Assembly: GCA_900751885.1 (NCBI GenBank)
Contig: CAADTH010000034.1
Location: forward strand, 186,001 to 250,000
Direction: 5' to 3'
DNA from: Clostridia bacterium
GTDB lineage: Bacteria; Bacillota; Clostridia; UBA1381
Length of the DNA stretch: 64,000 nt
Shown one piece after another: positions 15,981 through 25,196 of the stretch (within the stretch, counting starts at the first letter, position 1; every line of letters begins with the position of its first letter). Both the position numbers and the translations under genes were made by a program. The notes under the pieces are model-generated. The model saw nothing but the letters and a program-made list of their open reading frames with translations, did no database searches and had not been told where the DNA came from.

Positions 15981-16931
15981 ATGATAGAAATGGAAAAGCC
16001 CAATATAGAATGTACGGAAATGAGCGCAGACGGACAATATGGGAAGTTTGTTGTAACACCGCTGGAGCGCGGTTATGGTACGACGCTTGGAAACTCTCTG
16101 CGCAGGATTTTACTTTCTTCTCTGCCGGGTGCAGCAGCAACTTCGATTAAAATTGAGGGAGTGCAGCATGAATTTTCTACCGTGCCGGGTGTAAAAGAAG
16201 ATGTGACAGAGATTATCTTAAACATCAAAAAGCTGGCACTCAAACTGCATTCAGATGGACCGAAAACCATTTATATTGATGCAAAAGGGCCGTGTGAAAT
16301 CACAGCCGGTGACCTTAAGATAGATGCGGAAGTAGAAATTTTTAATCCTGATTTGCATATCGCTACGTTAAACAGTGATGCACACTTTTATGCAGAGATT
16401 ACACTTTCCAAAGGACGTGGTTATATTTCTGCGGAAAAGAATAAACAGAATCTTCAGCCGGTAATTGGCGTGATTCCGGTAGATTCTATTTATACTCCGG
16501 TGAAAAAGGTGAACTATACGGTAGAAAATACACGTGTAGGTCAGTATACAGACAGAGAAACCCTGATGGTTGAGCTTTGGACAAACGGAACCATCAAGCC
16601 GGATGAAGCAGTCAGTTTAGCAGCGAAAATCATGAATGACCTGTTACGGCTCTTTGTAGACCTTTCTGATGATGCGAAGAATACAGAAATCATTGTAGAA
16701 AAGGAAGAGAGCAAGAAGGAGAAAGTGCTGGAAATGACGATTGAAGAACTCGATCTTTCTGTGCGCTCCTACAATTGTCTCAAACGTGCTGGAATCAATA
16801 CCGTAGAGGATTTGATCAACAAGACGGAAGAGGACATGATGAAGGTCAGAAATTTGGGAAGAAAATCGCTTGAAGAAGTTATAAACAAATTAAATGGATT
16901 AAACCTTTATCTGAAAAAAGAAGACGAGTAA
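15981..16931 (+). CDS. rpoA: DNA-directed RNA polymerase subunit alpha
   Basis: RNA polymerase alpha, 316 residues. The N-terminal domain (GYGTTLGNSLRRILLSSLPG at ~residues 31-50) dimerises and binds beta/beta'. The C-terminal domain (LDLSVRSYNCLKRAGINTVE) binds UP elements and activators. An acidic/lysine linker (KEESKKEKVLEM) joins them. AAAGGAGG lies 9 nt before the ATG. It is in the alpha operon with rpsD and rplQ. Confidence 0.97.
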   Translation: MIEMEKPNIECTEMSADGQYGKFVVTPLERGYGTTLGNSLRRILLSSLPGAAATSIKIEGVQHEFSTVPGVKEDVTEIILNIKKLALKLHSDGPKTIYIDAKGPCEITAGDLKIDAEVEIFNPDLHIATLNSDAHFYAEITLSKGRGYISAEKNKQNLQPVIGVIPVDSIYTPVKKVNYTVENTRVGQYTDRETLMVELWTNGTIKPDEAVSLAAKIMNDLLRLFVDLSDDAKNTEIIVEKEESKKEKVLEMTIEELDLSVRSYNCLKRAGINTVEDLINKTEEDMMKVRNLGRKSLEEVINKLNGLNLYLKKEDE

Positions 16932-16971
16932 AATAAGCCCCGGGCTGGGGTGAAAACAAGGAGGTAATCGA

Positions 16972-17316
16972 ATGCCTGGAACAAGAAAGCTAAATTTGCC
17001 TACCGATCAGAGACGGGCAATGCTTCGCAATCTCGTTACAAGCTTCCTCGACAATGGAAGAATTGAGACAACCCTGACAAGAGCGAAGGAAACAAGAAGC
17101 ATGGCAGAGAAAATGATCACTCTCGGCAAAACAAATACACTGCATTCCCGCCGTCAGGCACTTGCATATATTACAAGTGAAGATGTGGTAACAAAGCTGT
17201 TTGAAGAGATTGCACCGAAGTATGCAGATCGCAACGGTGGTTACACACGAATCATGCAGACAGGACCACGCCGTGGAGACGGCGCGCCAATGGCGATTTT
17301 AGAATTGGTTGACTAA
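16972..17316 (+). CDS. rplQ: 50S ribosomal protein L17
   Basis: L17, 114 residues, the short bacterial form, at the tunnel exit. RKLNLPTDQRRAMLRNLVTS and TRAKETRSMAEKMI are typical. It is the last gene of the cluster, followed directly by a terminator; no energy-coupling (ecfA) genes follow as in many Firmicutes. Confidence 0.98.
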   Translation: MPGTRKLNLPTDQRRAMLRNLVTSFLDNGRIETTLTRAKETRSMAEKMITLGKTNTLHSRRQALAYITSEDVVTKLFEEIAPKYADRNGGYTRIMQTGPRRGDGAPMAILELVD

Positions 17317-17324
17317 GTTGAAAT

Positions 17325-17361
17325 AAAAAAACTGTTTCCCATTTGGGAAACAGTTTTTTTA
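17325..17361 (+). terminator. Terminator of the alpha operon
   Basis: ACTGTTTCCC (17331-17340) pairs with GGGAAACAGT (17345-17354), with an A-run before and T7 after. It is strong in both directions. Confidence 0.92.
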
Positions 17362-17379
17362 TTTCTAAATATAAAGTAA

Positions 17380-17405
17380 AAAAGTGGAGCATACACTCCA
17401 CTTTT
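17380..17405 (-). terminator. Terminator of the PadR/DUF4097 operon
   Basis: AAAGTGGAG pairs with CTCCACTTT across a short loop. Read leftward it follows the stop of the DUF4097 gene and ends in T's. Confidence 0.8.
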
Positions 17406-17415
17406 ATTGAAAACC

Positions 17416-18477
17416 CTATTGAATAAATGCTACATCAATTTTTCCGTTCGAGGTGACAACAGATAATTTTTTATTTCCATTTGGCTTATTCATCAGGCTA
17501 TTGTCCGCATTGGATGTCTTTGTGACAATGCTATACTCACTTAGTGCTCCAGCTACCATACCGGAAATTGGTGAATTGGATGTTTTTAAGTTGATATCGT
17601 CCGATGAGAAGGTGTCAAAGGTAATGGCGCCATTGCTGGTATTGAAATCTACAAGTTTTGCTGCGTCACTTCTGGTAGAGGTGATTTTCGCATTACTTGT
17701 ATCACAGATTAAGTCTTGTGCATGCGTATCAGTGAGAGTGATAGAAGCATTGGAAGCGCTTGCTTCTATGCGTCCGTCTGCTGACAATTGGTTGAAGGAT
17801 ATGGAAGAATTGCTTGTTTCGGAATAAATCGTATGGGCAGATAAGTTTTTAAAGGTTAGCGGAGCGTTTGTAGTAACTGCATGCAATTTATCGATAACAG
17901 CCACATCTTCAAAGCGTATGGCAGCATTTGTTGTTTTCCCAGTCAGATGATTGGTGTTTACATTTGAAACAGTGATAGCACCATTGGAAGTCGTTCCTGC
18001 CACATCGCCGAGGGAAGGAAAATCAGATATTGTAATGGTATTGTTCGAGGTGACGAGCTGTAATCCCTCTTTATAGGTGGAAGGCAGTTCGATTATCATC
18101 TGGTTTTGCAGAGAAGAGATTCCATTTAAAAAGCTAAAAGAGATATATTGGTACCATTTTTTTGTATTTTGGTATTCCATTTCAAACACAGGACTACTGT
18201 CGGAGATGGTATATGTCTCATATTTATTTTCATAATAAGTAATGTGCATCTGTTCATCCTTTGACGGTTTTACGATAATCGGCGTATTTTTCGTTTCCGT
18301 ATAAATCTGTGCAAAATCCACGATTTCACGAGTATAGCTTTTGGCAGTATACTCTGGCATTGGGTCAAGCTTCATGATGTCAAATTGAACCAAAAGCATG
18401 GCGCAAAAACACAGAATTAGTCCGCCAGTTATAAGTGCGCCTCCGCACCATAGTGCTATTTTTGTCATACGTTTCAT
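17416..18477 (-). CDS. DUF4097-family membrane-anchored beta-repeat protein
   Basis: A 353-residue protein with one N-terminal membrane segment (residues ~9-32) and an extracytoplasmic beta-helix-like body. The repeated pattern of T-S-N-x-x-I/L-x-x (e.g. TTSNGAITVSNV, TTNAAIRFEDV, TSNSSISFNQL) is typical of DUF4097, sometimes called putative adhesin. Its start overlaps the stop of the HAAS gene by 4 nt (ATGA). PadR-HAAS-DUF4097 trios are widespread in Firmicutes and suspected to respond to envelope stress; the function is not established. Confidence 0.85.
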   Translation of the reverse strand: MKRMTKIALWCGGALITGGLILCFCAMLLVQFDIMKLDPMPEYTAKSYTREIVDFAQIYTETKNTPIIVKPSKDEQMHITYYENKYETYTISDSSPVFEMEYQNTKKWYQYISFSFLNGISSLQNQMIIELPSTYKEGLQLVTSNNTITISDFPSLGDVAGTTSNGAITVSNVNTNHLTGKTTNAAIRFEDVAVIDKLHAVTTNAPLTFKNLSAHTIYSETSNSSISFNQLSADGRIEASASNASITLTDTHAQDLICDTSNAKITSTRSDAAKLVDFNTSNGAITFDTFSSDDINLKTSNSPISGMVAGALSEYSIVTKTSNADNSLMNKPNGNKKLSVVTSNGKIDVAFIQ

Positions 18478-19055
18478 ATTGTATCAGCCACCTTTCTAAA
18501 TAGCTTCGAAATCATCGCAGTGCTGTATTTTGTAAGAAAAATCAATCCGCGACTGAGTTTGATACAACCCAGCAGAATAAACAGTCCGATTCCGCAAAGT
18601 CCAAGCCCTGCACCCAATTGAAACACAGCAGATGGCACATTGTGAGTAAGTAAGAAAAACGCAGTTAAAATACAGAATGGCAAAGAAATGATACAGCCAA
18701 TTGCCGCCGCAAATAAGCTGATTGCAACTGCCCAAATAGAGATGTATAGGCAAAGCAGAGTCACAGCCAGTGAAATCGCGATCGGTCCCCAAATAATACA
18801 CGTCGCGGCAAGCGTTACAGCAAGCCATGTTTTTTTTCGTTTCGCTGGTATATCTGCGTTTTGAGATTCATTGATAATTTTGTGCGCAATGGCATTCACA
18901 TCCTCCAGCGTTGCAACTGCATCCTCCTCTGTCAAACCACTTTCGATATGGTCATCAATCAATTCCTCATAAAAATCATGTGCTTTCTGCCTCTCTCTCA
19001 TAGGTACGTGTGAAAGTAAAGAATCTAACGTCTTTAAAAATTCACGTTTTGTCAT
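18474..19055 (-). CDS. HAAS-domain (DUF1700) membrane protein
   Basis: 193 residues. The N-terminal ~80 residues form the HAAS/DUF1700 domain (MTKREFLKTLDSLLSHVP, then EELIDDHIESGLTEEDAVAT), followed by about four hydrophobic membrane segments. The start at 19055 was chosen for its GGGGAGGAAG site; an upstream GTG-type extension overlaps padR. It overlaps padR by 14 nt and the DUF4097 gene by 4 nt, so the three are translated together. HAAS proteins are thought to work with their PadR partner in signalling. Confidence 0.85.
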   Translation of the reverse strand: MTKREFLKTLDSLLSHVPMRERQKAHDFYEELIDDHIESGLTEEDAVATLEDVNAIAHKIINESQNADIPAKRKKTWLAVTLAATCIIWGPIAISLAVTLLCLYISIWAVAISLFAAAIGCIISLPFCILTAFFLLTHNVPSAVFQLGAGLGLCGIGLFILLGCIKLSRGLIFLTKYSTAMISKLFRKVADTI

Positions 19056-19368
19056 GGTATTCTTCCTCCCCTGTAATAAAATAATAGATTCGCATGATAT
19101 CGTCCCATCCATCCAAAAATTCTTGGATTCGCTGGATACCGGACTCTGTAATTTTATAATATTTCCGAAGCCTTCCTCCATGCTCCAGAGAATACGTCGT
19201 CAAGCAGTTGTTTCCCTCTAAGCGTTTTAATATGGGGTACAGTGTAGACTCTGAGATTGCGACGCAAGAAGAAATATCCTTTATCAGCTGGTATCCATAG
19301 GAATCTTTTCGTTTTAGGACGGCAAGTACGCAAATTTCAAGCAATCCCTTTTTTAGTTGTACATCCAT
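19042..19368 (-). CDS. PadR-family transcriptional repressor
   Basis: A 108-residue PadR winged-helix protein. The signature is clear: GLLEICVLAVLKRKDSYGY, then SESTLYPILKRLEGNN and a wing HGGRLRKYYKIT, with a C-terminal dimerisation helix. It heads the padR-HAAS-DUF4097 operon and probably represses it. The spacer of its promoter contains AATACTATGCAATGTATG, a loose dyad of the kind PadR binds. Confidence 0.92.
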   Translation of the reverse strand: MDVQLKKGLLEICVLAVLKRKDSYGYQLIKDISSCVAISESTLYPILKRLEGNNCLTTYSLEHGGRLRKYYKITESGIQRIQEFLDGWDDIMRIYYFITGEEEYHDKT

Positions 19369-19391
19369 TCCAATACCTCCTACTACAATAT

Positions 19392-19420
19392 ATCATACAT
19401 TGCATAGTATTGTTTGTCAA
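19392..19420 (-). promoter_or_regulatory. Promoter of the padR operon
   Basis: On the minus strand TTGACA (19415-19420), 17 nt and TATGAT (19392-19397). The spacer carries an imperfect dyad (ATAC...GTAT), a plausible PadR operator. Confidence 0.82.
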
Positions 19421-19538
19421 GTGAAATTTGTAAAAATTTTATTTTAAAATGCGCCCCATTTAAAAAAAATGATTTTGGGGATACTGAAATTAGGAGTAAG
19501 ACTTTTTTGAAAAACAACAGAGAAAAGAGGAACAAAAG

Positions 19539-20789
19539 TTGACAAAAATTGTAGTGGAAAACAGCGAAGCGCTTCATGGAACAGTAAGGGTCAGCGGCTC
19601 AAAAAATTCTGCACTGCCGGTTTTGGCGGCAACAATTCTCTCAGGGGGGAAAAACCGCATCGAACAGCTTCCCAAGCTGAGTGATATCACAATTATGTAT
19701 GAGCTTTTAGATAGTATTGGCGCACGGGTAGATTTAGACGGACACGGCGCATGGGTTGACTGTGGTCGTATTAAAAATGATACGGCTCCCTATGAGCTGG
19801 TGAGTAAAATGAGGGGGTCATTTTTGCTCGCGGGACCACTTTTGGCGCGGCATGGACATACGCGCATCAGCCTGCCGGGCGGCTGTCCGATTGGTACACG
19901 TCCAATTGATTTGCATTTAAAGGGATTTGAGGCAATGGGTGCAGAAATTACGCAGGGACATGGATATATCGACGTGGTGGGACCAGAGCTTCATGGGGCG
20001 AAGATTTATTTGGATTTTCCAAGTGTGGGAGCAACAGAGAATATCATGATGGCAGCCGTGCTTGCCGAGGGGGAAACCATTTTAGAGAATGTTGCTGTTG
20101 AACCGGAAATCGTTGATTTGGCTGAATTTTTAAAGTCTATGGGAGCGAAAATAACAGGAGCAGGGACGGATAATATAAGAATCACGGGCGTACCGGAGCT
20201 TCATCCGGCGAATCATAAAATTATACCGGATCGAATCGAAGCAGGGACATATATGGTCGCTATTGCAATGACACATGGAAACGCAATAATACAGAATGTA
20301 AACCCAGCCGCGCTCACACCGATTACAGCAAAGCTGAGGGAAATCGGAGTCACGATACAAGAGGGAGACGAGTGTATTATGCTGGATGCGCAGGGGGAGC
20401 TGAAGCCGGCGGACGTCAAGACGCTTCCATTCCCAGGCTTTCCAACGGACATGCAGGCTCCGTTTACCTCTCTCATGTCTATGATAGAGGGAACGAGCAT
20501 TATTGTAGAGACAGTATTTGAAAATCGATTTTTGCACGTGGCAGAGCTCAATCGAATGGGGACAAAAATCAAAATAGATGGGCGTACTGCTGTCATTGAC
20601 GGTGGACATCCCTTGATGGGGGCACAGGTAAAAGCGACAGACCTTCGTGCCGGTGCGGCGTTGGTGTTGGCAGGGTTGATAGCCACAGGGGACACAGAAA
20701 TAAAAGAGATTGAGCATATTGACCGCGGTTATGAGGATATTGTAGGAAAGCTTCAGAAAATGGGTGCAAGAATAGAGCGCATCCAGTAA
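19539..20789 (+). CDS. murA: UDP-N-acetylglucosamine 1-carboxyvinyltransferase (MurA)
   Basis: Transfers enolpyruvate from PEP to UDP-GlcNAc, the first committed step of peptidoglycan synthesis. 416 residues with the two inside-out alpha/beta domains. The catalytic Cys is in PGGCPIGTRPIDLHLKGFEA (Cys at ~residue 116), so the enzyme has the fosfomycin-sensitive Cys rather than Asp. KNSALPVLAA near the N-terminus is the substrate-binding motif. The start is a TTG at 19539, with AGAGG 8 nt upstream; no in-frame ATG fits the family N-terminus. It is monocistronic, with its own terminator. Confidence 0.96.
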   Translation: MTKIVVENSEALHGTVRVSGSKNSALPVLAATILSGGKNRIEQLPKLSDITIMYELLDSIGARVDLDGHGAWVDCGRIKNDTAPYELVSKMRGSFLLAGPLLARHGHTRISLPGGCPIGTRPIDLHLKGFEAMGAEITQGHGYIDVVGPELHGAKIYLDFPSVGATENIMMAAVLAEGETILENVAVEPEIVDLAEFLKSMGAKITGAGTDNIRITGVPELHPANHKIIPDRIEAGTYMVAIAMTHGNAIIQNVNPAALTPITAKLREIGVTIQEGDECIMLDAQGELKPADVKTLPFPGFPTDMQAPFTSLMSMIEGTSIIVETVFENRFLHVAELNRMGTKIKIDGRTAVIDGGHPLMGAQVKATDLRAGAALVLAGLIATGDTEIKEIEHIDRGYEDIVGKLQKMGARIERIQ

Positions 20790-20790
20790 G

Positions 20791-20814
20791 AGCAGGGATA
20801 CCCCTGCTTTTTTT
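20791..20814 (+). terminator. Terminator of murA
   Basis: AGCAGGG pairs with CCCTGCT, followed by a run of T's, directly after the murA stop. Confidence 0.88.
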
Positions 20815-21000
20815 CGTGGAGAAAGGATGGTGATAATGAAACAAGGGATGAGGAAATGGGGACAATAAAATAAGACGATAGGCATAACAGCCAGTTCAAT
20901 AGGAGTCGCTTAGTTGATATAAAAATCTATAAAATCTTAATAAATTATTCAAAATGAATCGGTAAATTTGTTTTATAATAAAGAAAAAGGAGGAATTTTT

Positions 21001-21561
21001 ATGAATTTTATTTGGATATATATCAGCGCAATGATTCCCTATATGTTGCTTGTCCTGCCATTCTTTCTGATTGGAAGAGCGGTGATGCTTTTTTATTTAC
21101 ATAAAAAGGGACGAAAAACAAGGATACTTCATGAATTGGGACTTTTGGCATTTGCATTGTTTTTAACAGGACTATTGTCGCAGACCATTTCTCCCACGTT
21201 TGGATTTAAGCCGGAAATTCAAGGATCGGTCAGCCTTATTCCATTTCAAGGCATCATAGATATTACATCAGACGGCGTGTCGGAATTTTCTCTTGTCAAT
21301 GTTTTGGGAAATATCTGCATGTTTGTGCCAATCGGCTTTTTCATTCCGCTTTTGTGGAGGCAAAGAGGATGGAAGGTTGTGCTGTATGGCTTTTGCCTAT
21401 CCGCGTTCATTGAATTTTGCCAGTTGTTTTTGATTCGGGCGACAGATATTGATGATTTGATTTTGAATACGCTTGGAACAGCGGCTGGACTTTTTATCTA
21501 TTCTCTCTTTTCCGTTATTGTAAGAGGTGGTATCCGCTTGTTTCGCCTGCAGGACAAGTAA
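21001..21561 (+). CDS. VanZ-like membrane protein
   Basis: 186 residues with about four or five hydrophobic segments (7-30, 48-65, 105-122, 130-150, 160-178). The middle has the VanZ-family pattern: SLIPFQGI, then VNVLGNICMFVPIGFFIPLLW and AFIEFCQLF, ending DIDDLILNTLGTAAG. VanZ gives low-level teicoplanin resistance in enterococci, but most VanZ-like proteins have no known function. The start at 21001 follows AAGGAGG. No van genes are nearby. Confidence 0.85.
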   Translation: MNFIWIYISAMIPYMLLVLPFFLIGRAVMLFYLHKKGRKTRILHELGLLAFALFLTGLLSQTISPTFGFKPEIQGSVSLIPFQGIIDITSDGVSEFSLVNVLGNICMFVPIGFFIPLLWRQRGWKVVLYGFCLSAFIEFCQLFLIRATDIDDLILNTLGTAAGLFIYSLFSVIVRGGIRLFRLQDK

Positions 21562-21722
21562 GCTATTTTTTGTACAGGAAAGAATTTCACCCTTTTTCTT
21601 TTTGACGCTTTTATGATATACTTATCTATAGAAGCGTTTCTTTCTGTATAGTAAGAAAATAGGGAAACCGCAATCAATAAACGATACGATTATATGAAAA
21701 CAAACGAAAAAGGAGGGGTTCG

Positions 21723-24700
21723 ATGCGTTTTAAGCTTGTGCGCGGCCGCGCGGGGACAGGGAAGAGCACATATTGCCTACGCGAAATGAAATATATTGCG
21801 GAGCAGACAAAAAGCAAGGTAATTATGCTGGTGCCTGAGCAGTTTTCGTACGCGGCGGAAAAACGGCTGGTGCTTGCGCTCGGCGGAGCAGGCATCAATG
21901 GCTGTGAGGTAATGACCTTCAGCCGGCTTGCGCATCGGGCACTTTCCGAGGATAACCTTCCTGACTATATGAAGCCGGCGGGCAAGCAGGTGCTTTTGTA
22001 TCAGGCAGTGGAGGAAGCCGCGAAAGAAAACAATGTCTTTTCAAAAAGCATGGATAAGCCAGGCTTTTTGGATATTATGTCAGACTTGATTTCCGAGATG
22101 AAGCGCTATGGGATTCCCGCGCAGACGCTGTTAGACTGCACAGGGGAGATGGAGGATGGAATGCTTCGCCGAAAGCTTGATGCAATCGCTCGGATCTATC
22201 AGAGATATACCGAGCTGATTGACCAGGGATTTTTGGACAGTGAAGACGATATGGAGCGCCTGGCAGAAAAGATTCGCTCGGAACAGTCCTTTGCCGATAC
22301 GTATTTCTGGGTGGATGAATTTTCAGACTTTCTTCCACAGCACTACCGCGTCCTTTCCGCGCTGATAGAGACATCTATGGGCGTCACGGTCAGCCTATGT
22401 ATAGATGAGAGCGAAGATACAGAGGGCATTTTTGCACCGTGTGTGAAGAGTGCATATCGGTTGAAACAGACAGCCGGAGAGGTCGGCTGTGTATGCAGTG
22501 AGGATGTGGTGCTCAAGGAAAAAAGACGGTTCCAAAGTCCTGAGCTTGCACATTTGGAGAAGTATTGGGGACAGAGTGCTCCAGGCATATATCCACAGCC
22601 AACAGAGGATATCTCCTTTTTTACCGCAAAGGATTTGTATGGGGAAGTAGAGCGGACTGCGGAGGAGATTTGGCGGCTGGTTCGTGAAAAGGGATACCGA
22701 TTTGAGGATATCGGTGTCTTGTGCGGAGAGATGGACAGCTATTACCATATCATCGAGGCAGTCTTTTCTGCATATGGCATCCCTTATTTTACAGACAGAA
22801 AGACAGCAGTGACGGATCATCCGATTATCATGCTCGTTCTGTCTATTTTTGATGTGCTCAGTGAAAACTGGAGCTATGAAAGCGTATTTCGGTATCTGCG
22901 CACTGGCTTCACCAATTTGACCCAAGAGGAGACTGACCTTCTGGAGAACCATGTTCTGGCAACAGGAATCCGCGGCAAACGTGCATGGCTTTCGGATAAG
23001 CCGTGGGAGGCGTCTGGCGGCGGAGTGTTTGACAATGTATATCATGAGGACACAGACGTACAGGAAACTGTGGTTGACGAGATTCGAAGAAAAGTGATTG
23101 CGCCGTTTGTCACATTTCAGGAGGGACTCAAGCGGAGAAAAACGGTCGGAGAGCTTTGCCAGGCGTTGTTTGCATTTTTAGAGGAGGGAATTGATCTGCC
23201 GAACTGTCTGGATCAATACGTCAAGGAGTTTATCAGAAAAAACAAGCTTGATTTGGCAGACCAATTTCGGCAGATATGGAATATCCTCATGGATGTGCTC
23301 GACCAGCTCTATACAGTGATTGGGCAGGAGCCATGCGGACTGCAACGATTTGGTGTTTTGCTTCGGACTGCGCTTTCCCAGTATGAAATTGGAATCATTC
23401 CATCGAGCATCGACCAGGTGACGCTCGGCACAGTAGAGAGAAGCCGCGGCGGGGCGTATAAGGCGTTGTTTTTGATTGGAGCGGCATATGGGAGCATTCC
23501 GGCGGCAGGGGGGAAGGAGGGAATTCTCTCTGACGCGGACCGAAGCCGCCTCATGAAGGATGGGATAGAGGTTGCGCCGGATACCAGAACACGTATTTTC
23601 GAGCAGCAGCACAAGGTCTACCAGGCAGTCACGTCTGCGTCCGAACAGCTTTTTATCAGCTGTCCGGCGGCAGACCCACAGGGCAATACCAAACGTCCGG
23701 CACAGTTGGTTTTGGATATCAGGCGTATGTTTCCAAAGCTTCGTGAGAGTGACAACCTCATCGAGACGCCGAACCAGGAGCTTTCCCATATTTCAACGCC
23801 TGCAACGACCTTTAACCGTATGATTGGCGTTCTCACAAAACAAGGGGTTTACCATCCGCTTTGGGACGTCGTGTATGACTGGTATGAACAAAATTCCTTC
23901 TGGCGTGATAAGCTGGAAATCATCGACGCGGCGCGGCGGTATAAAAAAACGCAGTCAGTCATCGACAAACACAATATCCATCATGTATATGGAAATGATA
24001 CCATTTACAGCACAAGCCGTTTGGAGACATACACCAAGTGCCAATATATGTACTTTGTCAAATATGGCTTGCGCGCAAAAGAGAGGCAAATTTGGCAGGT
24101 ACACACGTTTGACATTGGGACGCTCATGCACTATCTCATCCGGCAGTTTTGTGTGCGGATAGAAGACGGGGCAAAAACCCTGCCTGAAATCAAGCAGGCA
24201 TGGCGCAGCGCAGATGAGCATACGTGCCAGTCACTCTTGGAGGAATTGGTCAGCGAGGCAAAAGAGAAAATTTTGTCTGTTGAAGACTATGGTCAGGGGC
24301 GTGTGAAATTTCTGCTCAGACAAATCGAGCGGACACTCAGGCGCTCCGCAGAGTTGATTCGCAAAAGCATAGAAGGAGGAGAATTCGCTCCGGTCGGATA
24401 TGAACAGGAGTTCGCGGATTTCAGGCTTCAGTCAGAGGACGGCAGGGCAGTACGCCTTCGCGGAATCATCGACCGGATTGATATTCTGGAAACAGAAGAA
24501 AAAGCCTATATCCGTATCATCGATTATAAATCAGGAAGTAAACGGTTCAGTATCACCAACCTGTATCACCAGCTGGATTTACAGCTTGCGGTTTACGCCC
24601 AGGCGGCGGTATCCCTGTATCAGACAGGACACCTCACTGGGACAGGGGAGAAGCCTGTGGAGATTGCAGGGATTTTATACAACCGCCTGACAGACCCGAT

Positions 24701-25196
24701 GGTCGCATCGGACGGACCAATCAGCCTGGAGGACTTAAAAGCAAAAATGCAGGCAGAGATGAAGCTCGACGGGATTTTGCTGGATGATGCGCGCATACTG
24801 GGACTGATGGACCGCTCTATTCAGGATTCGGACAAGCTTCAGGGCGTGAGTGGATTTTTGCCGGTGGCTGCAAATAAGGATGGCACGCCGAGAAAGTCAA
24901 GTCAGCTGGTATCAAAGGAGAACCTCGGTGGGCTGATGAGCTATATCGACCGGACTGTTTTGGATATCGACCAAGCTGTGCAAAACGGTGAAATCAGGAT
25001 GAATCCATATAAGGGGACAAGCGTCCGTCCCCCGTGTGAATTCTGCCCATATGGGGAGATTTGTCTGTTTGACGGCGCTGGATACCGGAAGCTGAAAAAG
25101 GTTGGACGCGATGTATGGGAGAAAATGAGGGAAGGGGGAAAAGACAATGCCGTGGACCGAGGACCAGCAAAAGGCAATCTGGACGAGGAATTGTAA
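21723..25196 (+). CDS. addB: ATP-dependent nuclease subunit B (AddB/RexB)
   Basis: 1157 residues. AddB forms the AddAB helicase-nuclease, which resects double-strand breaks to a Chi-like site for RecA loading. The N-terminal Walker A is GRAGTGKST (residues 8-16). The C-terminal RecB-type nuclease has IIDRID...IIDYKSGSKRF. The iron-sulfur cysteines typical of AddB are seen as KCQYMYF (~residue 780) and CEFCPYGEIC (~1103-1112). The last 50 nt overlap the addA start. The ATG follows AAAAAGGAGGGG. Confidence 0.96.
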   Translation: MRFKLVRGRAGTGKSTYCLREMKYIAEQTKSKVIMLVPEQFSYAAEKRLVLALGGAGINGCEVMTFSRLAHRALSEDNLPDYMKPAGKQVLLYQAVEEAAKENNVFSKSMDKPGFLDIMSDLISEMKRYGIPAQTLLDCTGEMEDGMLRRKLDAIARIYQRYTELIDQGFLDSEDDMERLAEKIRSEQSFADTYFWVDEFSDFLPQHYRVLSALIETSMGVTVSLCIDESEDTEGIFAPCVKSAYRLKQTAGEVGCVCSEDVVLKEKRRFQSPELAHLEKYWGQSAPGIYPQPTEDISFFTAKDLYGEVERTAEEIWRLVREKGYRFEDIGVLCGEMDSYYHIIEAVFSAYGIPYFTDRKTAVTDHPIIMLVLSIFDVLSENWSYESVFRYLRTGFTNLTQEETDLLENHVLATGIRGKRAWLSDKPWEASGGGVFDNVYHEDTDVQETVVDEIRRKVIAPFVTFQEGLKRRKTVGELCQALFAFLEEGIDLPNCLDQYVKEFIRKNKLDLADQFRQIWNILMDVLDQLYTVIGQEPCGLQRFGVLLRTALSQYEIGIIPSSIDQVTLGTVERSRGGAYKALFLIGAAYGSIPAAGGKEGILSDADRSRLMKDGIEVAPDTRTRIFEQQHKVYQAVTSASEQLFISCPAADPQGNTKRPAQLVLDIRRMFPKLRESDNLIETPNQELSHISTPATTFNRMIGVLTKQGVYHPLWDVVYDWYEQNSFWRDKLEIIDAARRYKKTQSVIDKHNIHHVYGNDTIYSTSRLETYTKCQYMYFVKYGLRAKERQIWQVHTFDIGTLMHYLIRQFCVRIEDGAKTLPEIKQAWRSADEHTCQSLLEELVSEAKEKILSVEDYGQGRVKFLLRQIERTLRRSAELIRKSIEGGEFAPVGYEQEFADFRLQSEDGRAVRLRGIIDRIDILETEEKAYIRIIDYKSGSKRFSITNLYHQLDLQLAVYAQAAVSLYQTGHLTGTGEKPVEIAGILYNRLTDPMVASDGPISLEDLKAKMQAEMKLDGILLDDARILGLMDRSIQDSDKLQGVSGFLPVAANKDGTPRKSSQLVSKENLGGLMSYIDRTVLDIDQAVQNGEIRMNPYKGTSVRPPCEFCPYGEICLFDGAGYRKLKKVGRDVWEKMREGGKDNAVDRGPAKGNLDEEL

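Noticed and set aside
20815..20867. Ten-codon frame with an upstream purine-rich stretch between murA and the VanZ gene
   Set aside because: Too short, no conserved context, follows directly on the murA terminator.
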